Source: Tannerella forsythia | GTDB lineage: Bacteria; Bacteroidota; Bacteroidia; Bacteroidales; Tannerellaceae | DNA: 64,000 nucleotides | NCBI RefSeq assembly: GCF_001006485.1 | Contig: NZ_JUET01000070.1 | Span: 62,001 to 126,000 of the forward strand | Direction of reading: 5' to 3' | Shown here: one piece after another, positions 57,999 through 64,000 of the stretch | Position numbering within the stretch: position 1 is the first letter of the stretch | Layout of the letters: every line of letters starts with the position of its first letter | Program-made: the position numbers and the translations under genes | Notes under the pieces: model-generated | Databases searched by the model: none | Told to the model about the DNA's origin: nothing | Seen by the model: the letters and a program-made list of their open reading frames with translations, nothing else

Positions 57999-59682
57999 AA
58001 CTTATATCTCCTCTGATTTCGTGATACGATGGAACGGCCGCCTCGTTGGCAAACCGGTTATTGATAAAATTAAAATTCATGGATACCGCATGCTTGGGAT
58101 GAAACCGGTAAGCGGCATTAAGCGCCGAGTTAACAATCAGTCCGCTGTCGTCGTTGATCTTGTTACTCATGACGTTGTTGCTCCAGTTCAGCGACAGCTT
58201 GTCGTCGAGGAGCGTTTTCGATACATTCAGGTTCCCCCCCAGCATGGCGTTTTCAAAGTTCTTATTCGTCATCCGGGTATAATTGGCGCCGGCCGAGAGG
58301 TTGAGCCGAAGCGCCGGTAGCCCGAAGTTATACATCAGCATGGCCATATACGTATCCGTATCGGTCATGTCGGATGTTTTTTTGTTCCGGTCGTCGAGCG
58401 TCGTATAGTTCAGGTTGAGCATCACCATGTGCGAGGCCGTGGCCGTGGATTTCGTAAAACGAGGCATCAGCATGAAGGTGCGATTCACCTGGTAGATCTG
58501 CAGCGAATCGCTCCCGGCTGTCTTATAGGCGCGCTGGTTCGTGGAATAGTTATTGAATGAAGCGTCGACCGCCCAGTTTTCATTGATCGTATAGTTACCC
58601 GAGAGCGAGCCGATGACGCGATGGGCAGTGTTGGCCTTCGACCCGTCGAGGTTGTCGTTCTGGATGCCGAGCGAGCCGCGCAGGCTCAGCTTGTTGTCCA
58701 TCAACCCCACCGTCTGGTTGAACGTGATGTGCTGCACATCGTTGTTGAAGAAATAGCTTCCCATCGAGTGGAACCCGGGGTCGACGCGCCGGTATTCGAT
58801 GCCGGTGACGATCGACGGGGTGAATTGATAATTGAGGCTCGTTTTGAAAGCCTTGAAGTACGATGTCGTTCCGTTGACCGTGATCAGGCCGTTAGCCAGT
58901 CGGAGCCAGCCGTCGCTGATGGAGTCGAGCGCGGGGGCTATCCGGTCTTTGGTGTAGAAACTGTAAGACCCGTCGAAGGTGAACATCAGCTGCGGGGTAA
59001 TGGCAAAGCGCGAAGTCAGCCCGAAAGCGATATTCTGCTCGGGCGTCGGCATGCCGGGCTTGACGACGGTGAGCGAATCGAAGTCTTTCGTGCTGTCGCC
59101 GATGCGTACAACCGAAAAGTCGACAAAGCGGTTCTCCGTTCCGTAGCCCACCTTGGCGGCCCAGCCGGTGCGGGTCATCTTGGGCATCGAGTCGGCCATG
59201 GCCAGGTCGTACGTCGAGTTCTGATTGAACTTACCGTACACCGCGCCTAACCTGAACTTGCCCGGACGCGCTTCGACAGCGGCTCCGAGGAACGTGTATC
59301 CGTTGAGCGTAAACTCCGAGAAGGAGAGGTTACGGTAGCCCAGATGCAACGTCAGCCATTTGTAGGTCGGGCTGATGCCGAACTGATTGAACGGCTGACT
59401 GAAGTTTCCCTTCTTGTCGTTGTCGTACCACGTGAACGAGAATGGCATCGAGATGCCGTAGACCGTCAGCGTAGCATTGGCATTGATCCCGTAAGCAAAC
59501 GGGGCCTGCCGCTCCGGGATGCCGGAGACGGAGTAGAAAGAGGAATTTAATCCGATGCTCCCGCTGATGTCGAAAGGCTTGACATGCTTCAGGTCGGACA
59601 ACTCCTGCGCCTGCAACGCACCGACCATAGGCAGGCACAGGAGCGTAGCAAACATCATTTTCATATAAGTATTTATTTTCAT
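57982..59682 (-). CDS. Outer-membrane beta-barrel protein, porin-like
   Basis: The 566-residue protein has a signal peptide (1-25, ending LQAQ). The mature chain has many alternating amphipathic strands with aromatic girdles (ITPQLMFTFDGSYSFYT, LSLRGSLGIQND, YTINENWAVDASFNNYS) and ends ISYVFTF, a terminal-Phe strand typical of barrel proteins. It lacks a TonB plug. It is immediately upstream of, and overlaps by 17 bases, the giant TANFOR gene, so the two are probably co-expressed. It may export, anchor or assemble the giant protein; this is inference from gene order. Confidence 0.85.
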   Translation of the reverse strand: MKINTYMKMMFATLLCLPMVGALQAQELSDLKHVKPFDISGSIGLNSSFYSVSGIPERQAPFAYGINANATLTVYGISMPFSFTWYDNDKKGNFSQPFNQFGISPTYKWLTLHLGYRNLSFSEFTLNGYTFLGAAVEARPGKFRLGAVYGKFNQNSTYDLAMADSMPKMTRTGWAAKVGYGTENRFVDFSVVRIGDSTKDFDSLTVVKPGMPTPEQNIAFGLTSRFAITPQLMFTFDGSYSFYTKDRIAPALDSISDGWLRLANGLITVNGTTSYFKAFKTSLNYQFTPSIVTGIEYRRVDPGFHSMGSYFFNNDVQHITFNQTVGLMDNKLSLRGSLGIQNDNLDGSKANTAHRVIGSLSGNYTINENWAVDASFNNYSTNQRAYKTAGSDSLQIYQVNRTFMLMPRFTKSTATASHMVMLNLNYTTLDDRNKKTSDMTDTDTYMAMLMYNFGLPALRLNLSAGANYTRMTNKNFENAMLGGNLNVSKTLLDDKLSLNWSNNVMSNKINDDSGLIVNSALNAAYRFHPKHAVSMNFNFINNRFANEAAVPSYHEIRGDISYVFTF

Positions 59683-59776
59683 CGTATATTATTTAGTTAA
59701 AACATATTTCGTCATTCTAATCAGCGTTCAGCGTCATTTAATGGTTAATGGTCATTCGGCATTCGGATGCCGTGTA

Positions 59777-59803
59777 GGGGCGAACACACAGGTTCACCCC
59801 TAC
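59777..59803 (+). repeat. Short hairpin-class dispersed repeat
   Basis: GGGGCGAACACACAGGTTCACCCCTAC is a copy of the short hairpin unit also found at 6922-6947, 45939-45961 and 63258-63283. It lies in the gap between the barrel gene and the first BspA-like gene. Confidence 0.6.
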
Positions 59804-59929
59804 CCCCAACTTAACCAATCAATAATTAAACAAACAAACATCTCACACCCCGAAGGGCTTCACTTTTCACTATTCGTTTCTCACTCTTCACTTTTCGTTT
59901 TTCACTTTTCACTTTTCGTTTTTCACTTT

Positions 59930-60904
59930 TCACTTCACCATCACCTTCGTTACGTGTTCTCCAACCCACACCACATACACGCCTGACGGCAGCGGCAGAA
60001 CATGATCGCCTGCGGGGAGGGCGAGCGTTTTTACCATTGCGCCGCTTATACCATATATATATACCGTCGCGGGCGAGAGGAGCGTGAGGCGCAGCGCACC
60101 GTCGGCAGCGTAGATGCGTGAAGCCTCGACCGCTTCGTTAGCCGTAGGCTCAATGACCTTGAACTTGCCCCATACGGCATGTGCTTTGTAGGCCGCCTCT
60201 GTGCCCCTCGGCACCTTCAGCGTGATGCGATCCTGAGAACCGGAGAAGGCATTTGTCGGAACGTCAATCGGCGTCTTCCAATAGACTTTTATCGTTTTCA
60301 GTTTATCACAATCCTCAATAAGATTATCGCCCATCGAGGTTACACTCGAGGGTATGTCAAGCACCTGCAGGTTGCCACAGAGGTCAAAAGCCGCACGGCC
60401 GATTTCCGTCACGCCGTGAGGGATATCGACGCTCTCCAAATGATCGCAGCCGGCAAAAGCAGCATCTCCGATCACCCGTAGTCCGTTGCCGGATACATGA
60501 ACGCTCGTCATCCACGAGCATTCGCGAAAAGCTTCATTCCCGATTGTATGTACGCTGCTCGGTATCGTCACGCTCTTCAGGCCTTTGCAGCCATAAAAAG
60601 CGTAATCCCCGATTTCGGTAACGATATAAGGGATTTCCAATCCCAAGATCACCCGCCTGGTAACCGTTCGCGGGATGGAAATGTCTCCCGTGGGTTTGTT
60701 GGCGTCGGCGGTGTAGTAGGGATAGCTCGCCTTTTCGGGCACAACCTTGGCGAGGCTGATAATACCAGACGTGCCATTTTTTTTATAGTACACCCCTCCA
60801 TGCTTAAAGTTATAGTCTCCTGCCTGTGCGGCGTTCGTCACTGTCATCAGCCCCATGAGGGCAATGAGCCAAATGGAAATCTGTTTAATTCGTGTCATAA
60901 TCAT
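59930..60904 (-). CDS. BspA-like leucine-rich-repeat surface protein with T9SS sorting domain
   Basis: The 324-residue protein has a signal peptide (MIMTRIKQISIWLIALMGL start, cleaved about 28), about five BspA-type LRR units (VTEIGDYAFYGCKGLKSVTI, IGNEAFRECSWMTSVHVSG and following) and a C-terminal sorting domain (LRLTLLSPATVYIYGIS, LPLPSGVYVVWVG, ending THVTKVMVK-like). It resembles the shorter relatives of T. forsythia BspA, a fibronectin-binding surface protein. The start could also be the third-codon Met. It is a paralogue of the next gene on the same strand, with near-identical ends. Confidence 0.88.
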   Translation of the reverse strand: MIMTRIKQISIWLIALMGLMTVTNAAQAGDYNFKHGGVYYKKNGTSGIISLAKVVPEKASYPYYTADANKPTGDISIPRTVTRRVILGLEIPYIVTEIGDYAFYGCKGLKSVTIPSSVHTIGNEAFRECSWMTSVHVSGNGLRVIGDAAFAGCDHLESVDIPHGVTEIGRAAFDLCGNLQVLDIPSSVTSMGDNLIEDCDKLKTIKVYWKTPIDVPTNAFSGSQDRITLKVPRGTEAAYKAHAVWGKFKVIEPTANEAVEASRIYAADGALRLTLLSPATVYIYGISGAMVKTLALPAGDHVLPLPSGVYVVWVGEHVTKVMVK

Positions 60905-60943
60905 TTATTAATTGCTATTCTTTACTACTTTTTCCTCTTTCTC

Positions 60944-61014
60944 TGTCATTCAGAGCGAAGCGAAGAATCTCTTTCCTTTTCCCCACGGGATTCCTCACTG
61001 CGTTCGGAATGACA
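60944..61014 (+). repeat. 71-bp palindromic dispersed repeat, copy 4
   Basis: Same class and orientation as 6971-7041, 40 bases upstream of the 324-residue BspA-like gene. The sequence between repeat and ATG is nearly the same as upstream of the second BspA-like gene. Confidence 0.85.
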
Positions 61015-61090
61015 AAGAGGAGGCATTCGGAATCCGTAATTCGTCATTCTACTGAACGCTGACTACTCTTCACTTTTCGTTTTTCACTTT

Positions 61091-62893
61091 TTACTTCACC
61101 ATCACCTTCGTTACGCGTTCTCCAACCCGCACCACATACACGCCTGACGGCAGCGGCAAAACATGGTCGCCGGCGGGGAGGATGAGCGTTTTCACGAGGG
61201 AACCTTCTACATTATATATATGTACCGTCTCGGACGAGGGCAAGGCGAGGCGCAGCGTACCGGCGGCGGCGTAGATACGCAGACCGTCGATCGTTTCGTT
61301 GGCTACGGTGCGGATCACGTCGAAGAGGCACGAGGCCGAGACGCCGCTGCCGTCGTTGGCCTTGGCGGTGACCGTCGCTTTGCCTTTCTTGCGAATCGTC
61401 ACTAATCCGGCTCCGTCGACCGAAGCTACCGACGCGTCGCTGCTCGTCCACGTGAGCGATTGGTCCGTAGCCGTGGCGGGAGCGACCGTAGCGATAAGCT
61501 GCACCCGTTCCAGATCGCCGTTGACGGTGATCGAGCTATAGTTAAGCGTGATACCCGTTACTTTGACGGGCGGTGCTGCGGCCTCTTTGACCGTTACGGC
61601 GCAGGTGGCCGTCTTGCCGCCGTCAGCCGTTTTGACGGTGATGGTGGCGGTACCGGGCGATACGCCCTTGACCGTTCCCGAGGCATCGACCGTAGCGATG
61701 GCGGGGGCGCTGCTTGTCCACGTTACCGCTTTGTTCGTAGCCGTGGCGGGAGCGACCGTAGCCGTCAGCGCGCCGGTCTGTCCCACTTCCAGCGTCAGCG
61801 TGGCCGGAGCGACCGTAACACCCGTGACAGCAACCGTGGCCGAAGCAAGTTTTACGTTTTCCTCATTATACCAGGCGCTGCTGCCGTCTTCGTCTTCCAC
61901 TTCAACGTTGACATCGTATCCTTTATCCAAAGCTGGATTGATAATGGTTATGCTACCGCCGAGGCCCGTTATCGTATACGAGGCTTTGTCCGTAAGCGTA
62001 GCCTTCAGATCTGCCGGTTTAAATAAGAGTAAACCGCCTCCCCCTTTGCAATACACTTTGTATATCAGAGTTTTCTGTGGTGTTTCAACGTCGGTAGCCT
62101 TCTCCCAGCTGACGGTAAAGCCATTGCCGGTGATATTGCTGATGGTTAGCTTTCCGCCGTTGCCCGGCGCGGGGGGGCTGTTGATCTTAAAGCTTTTCCA
62201 GACAGGGGCCGCCTGATACTCTGCCTCTTTGCCTTTGGGAACCTTTAGTGGCACGTTGGCGGTATTGACACCCCAGAAGGTCTTGTCCGGCACGGCAAGC
62301 GGCGTATCCCATGCTACGGTTACTTGCTGAAGCGCGTTGCAAAAGGCAAAGGCATACTCTCCGATTGTGGTAACGCTGGCCGGAAGGGTGATGCTTTGCA
62401 GCACCACGCAATTGGAAAAGGCTCCCTCTCCGATTGTGGTAAGTCCGTCGGAAAAGGAGACGTTTTGCAGCACCCTGCAATTGAGAAAGGCACGCTTTCC
62501 AATTGTGGTAACGCTGGCCGGAAAGGAGATGCTTTGCAGCGCCTGGCAAGTACCAAAGGCAGAGACTTCGATTGTCTGCACACGGCTTCCGAGCGTTACG
62601 TTTTGCAGTGCATTGCAAGCGGCAAAGGCACGCTCTCCGATTGTGGTAACGTTATCCCCGATAATTACGGTTTTGATTCCGCTTTGGAAAGCTTTCCAAG
62701 GTTGATCGTTTGTAGATGCATAGTTCGGCATGGCGCCTGTTCCGGTGATGGAAAGGGTATTGGTACCGGCATTGTATTCCCATCGGAGCGGTCCGGTGTT
62801 GCCGCTGTTTTGCGCCGCAGCGCCGAGGGCCGTAATCAGCCCCATGAGGGCAATGAGCCAAATGGAAATCTGTTTAATTCGTGTCATAATCAT
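61091..62893 (-). CDS. BspA-like LRR protein with Fn3-like, two BIG2 domains and T9SS sorting domain
   Basis: The 600-residue protein has the same signal peptide start as the previous gene, followed by BspA-type LRR units (TIGERAFAACNALQNVTLG, VSAFGTCQALQSIS, about 65-200). An Fn3-like segment (TISNITGNGFTVSWEKATD, about 245-335) and two BIG2 Ig-like domains (VTGVTVAPATLTLEVG near 355 and VTGITLNYSSITVNG near 445) follow, then the sorting tail. Domain content (LRR plus BIG2) matches BspA of T. forsythia, though this protein is much shorter. It should be exported by the type IX system and act in adhesion, by analogy. Confidence 0.9.
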   Translation of the reverse strand: MIMTRIKQISIWLIALMGLITALGAAAQNSGNTGPLRWEYNAGTNTLSITGTGAMPNYASTNDQPWKAFQSGIKTVIIGDNVTTIGERAFAACNALQNVTLGSRVQTIEVSAFGTCQALQSISFPASVTTIGKRAFLNCRVLQNVSFSDGLTTIGEGAFSNCVVLQSITLPASVTTIGEYAFAFCNALQQVTVAWDTPLAVPDKTFWGVNTANVPLKVPKGKEAEYQAAPVWKSFKINSPPAPGNGGKLTISNITGNGFTVSWEKATDVETPQKTLIYKVYCKGGGGLLLFKPADLKATLTDKASYTITGLGGSITIINPALDKGYDVNVEVEDEDGSSAWYNEENVKLASATVAVTGVTVAPATLTLEVGQTGALTATVAPATATNKAVTWTSSAPAIATVDASGTVKGVSPGTATITVKTADGGKTATCAVTVKEAAAPPVKVTGITLNYSSITVNGDLERVQLIATVAPATATDQSLTWTSSDASVASVDGAGLVTIRKKGKATVTAKANDGSGVSASCLFDVIRTVANETIDGLRIYAAAGTLRLALPSSETVHIYNVEGSLVKTLILPAGDHVLPLPSGVYVVRVGERVTKVMVK

Positions 62894-62932
62894 TTATTAA
62901 TTGTTATTCTTTACTACTTTTTCCCCTTTCTC

Positions 62933-63003
62933 TGTCATTCAGAGCGAAGCGATGAATCTTTTTCCTTCTCCAAGTGAGATTCCTCACGGTGTTCGGAATG
63001 ACA
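62933..63003 (+). repeat. 71-bp palindromic dispersed repeat, copy 5
   Basis: Begins TGTCATTCAGAGCGAAGCGA and ends GTGTTCGGAATGACA. Placed 40 bases upstream of the 600-residue BspA-like gene, exactly as copy 4 is upstream of its paralogue. Confidence 0.85.
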
Positions 63004-63388
63004 AACGCGGTTATTGGTGTTCTTTGCGTTTACCCTTGCGTTCTTTGCGGTAAAGAATAAACCGCAAGGTTCGCAAAGGGGTTCGCAAGGTTTCATTCAG
63101 GCTTCCAGCCCTCCGCTGAGGGATTGCCCTGTTTCCCCAACGCTGCGCATTGGGCTGAATTAACACGCCCTTTCAGGGCTCTTACAGCAGTCAGTCTTCA
63201 GATCTGCATTCCCCCCTTGAAGGGGGGCTGGGGGGATGTTCATATCAACGTCATGACGGGCGAACACAGAGGTTCGCCCCTACGCGGCGTACCGAAATGG
63301 GAATGCGCCCAACCGCCCCCCACAACAACTCAATACCTCAACAATTCTCTTCACTTTTCACTATTCGTTTCTCACTTTTCACTTCCCT

Positions 63389-63458
63389 TGTCATTCAGAG
63401 CGAAGCGATGAATCTTTTCCTTCTCCTCACGAGATTCCTCACTGCGTTCGGAATGACA
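63389..63458 (+). repeat. 71-bp palindromic dispersed repeat, copy 6
   Basis: Begins TGTCATTCAGAGCGAAGCGA and ends GCGTTCGGAATGACA. Same orientation as the other copies; last unit of the repeat island. Confidence 0.85.
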
Positions 63459-63542
63459 AAGAGGAGGCATTCATAATTCGTCATTCTAATATGCATTCAG
63501 CGAATAATCAAACAACTCAACATGTAAACGCCCTTGGGACTT

Positions 63543-64000
63543 TTATTTAATCAAACTCACTTTGGCTTTGTAGTCCATGACGAGCTTGAGACGCACAACG
63601 ACGTTGGGCCGGATACCGGTGAGGATCACGTGCAACTTGTCATCTTTGAGCTTGTCGAGGAGTTCACCGTTGATAATGGTAAATCGTACCTTGCGCGCGG
63701 CAGTGTCTACCACGTCGGCCTTAGCGACCAGGGCCGTTCGATTATCGAAATAGAGTTTGGCCGTCCGGAACGTATTCAGATCAAACCCTTGCGGAGTAAC
63801 GAGTTCGAGGGTTCCCTGCGTGATGATAAACGACTTGAGGTTCTCGAACGAAAGTCCGTTTTTTTCCAGTTCGGCGGCTACGTTCACATTCAGTATGCCG
63901 TCGTAGAGCACCTCTTCCGTCGCACCTGAGAGTAACTCCGGAACGTCTTGTCCATCGACATCGGTCTGAGAGAGCGCCGAAGGTTGTACATCGAACACTA
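63543..64000 (-). CDS. Protein of unknown function (partial, 5' end outside the window)
   Basis: About 152 C-terminal residues are visible; the frame stays open to the window edge, so the true start is beyond it. The peptide includes VLYDGILNVNVAAELEKNGL, a possible hydrophobic/acidic pattern of beta-strands, and ends LVMDYKAKVSLIK. No family was recognised. Its composition (alternating hydrophobic, no membrane helix) suggests a beta-rich exported or cell-surface domain. It lies on the same strand as the BspA-like genes, 650 bases upstream of them across the repeat island. Confidence 0.7.
   Translation of the reverse strand, partial: VFDVQPSALSQTDVDGQDVPELLSGATEEVLYDGILNVNVAAELEKNGLSFENLKSFIITQGTLELVTPQGFDLNTFRTAKLYFDNRTALVAKADVVDTAARKVRFTIINGELLDKLKDDKLHVILTGIRPNVVVRLKLVMDYKAKVSLIK

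Larger units (their letters stand above)
62894..63542. repeat. Repeat island between BspA-like gene and unknown gene
   Basis: No gene found. Units in order: a 71-bp unit (62933-63003), a 100-bp unit (63096-63195), a G-rich unit (63209-63240), a short hairpin (63258-63283) and a second 71-bp unit (63389-63458). The order from 63096 onward repeats that of 6761-7041. Near 63500 a tail AATCAAACAACTCAACATG resembles the end of the repeats near 3415 and 7385. Confidence 0.8.

Overview
The window looks like the chromosome of a Bacteroidales bacterium, most likely Tannerella or a close relative. The evidence is: promoters with the Bacteroidetes -7 box TAnnTTTG; a TonB-dependent receptor paired with a surface lipoprotein; type IX secretion C-terminal sorting domains; BspA-like leucine-rich-repeat proteins with bacterial Ig-like (BIG2) domains; tandem domains of about 147 residues resembling the TANFOR domain named after Tannerella forsythia; and a Bacteroidetes-type V-ATPase operon carrying DUF2764. 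No rRNA, tRNA or CRISPR array was seen.

Layout. 1-62: tail of a probable TrkH potassium transporter. 206-3980: a predicted metal-uptake group (His-rich DUF4625 lipoprotein, TonB-dependent receptor, small Cys/His-rich membrane protein). 4261-4779: an L,D-transpeptidase. 5261-11639: an accessory stretch with an ATPase/nuclease-like protein, a repeat-filled gap holding a dead IS1595-type transposase, a full-length HipBA module and, directly after it, a three-gene HipB-HipS-HipT module with a split HipA. 11743-16114: housekeeping genes mnmE, a DUF1460 hydrolase and uvrB. 16338-18008: a secreted beta-helix protein. 18369-20429: ugd and cutC. 20557-33138: a capsule or exopolysaccharide locus made of two convergent transcription units. 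The plus unit has two Wzy-like polymerases, two glycosyltransferases and a radical SAM enzyme. The minus unit has Wza, Wzz, a GDPD lipoprotein, Wzx, LicD and a glycosyltransferase. 33447-41034: a seven-gene V-type ATPase operon. 41299-45310: a propeller-type sensor kinase and a NarL-type response regulator. 45975-59682: a beta-barrel protein, a 3078-residue TANFOR-repeat protein and an FN3 protein, interrupted by a DUF559 gene between direct repeats. 59930-62893: two BspA-like proteins. 63543-end: a partial unknown gene.

How the parts fit. Several modules concern the cell surface: the polysaccharide export locus (ugd supplies UDP-glucuronate), the barrel/giant-protein/FN3 group and the T9SS-type cargo proteins. 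The V-ATPase rotor subunit keeps the residues that bind sodium in Enterococcus hirae NtpK, which suggests a sodium-coupled enzyme.

Most unusual features: the two adjacent HipA-family modules with paired palindromic operators; the dispersed palindromic repeats, which recur in the same order and orientation in distant gaps; and the DUF559 nuclease-like gene, whose last codons and stop codon lie inside one of those repeats.
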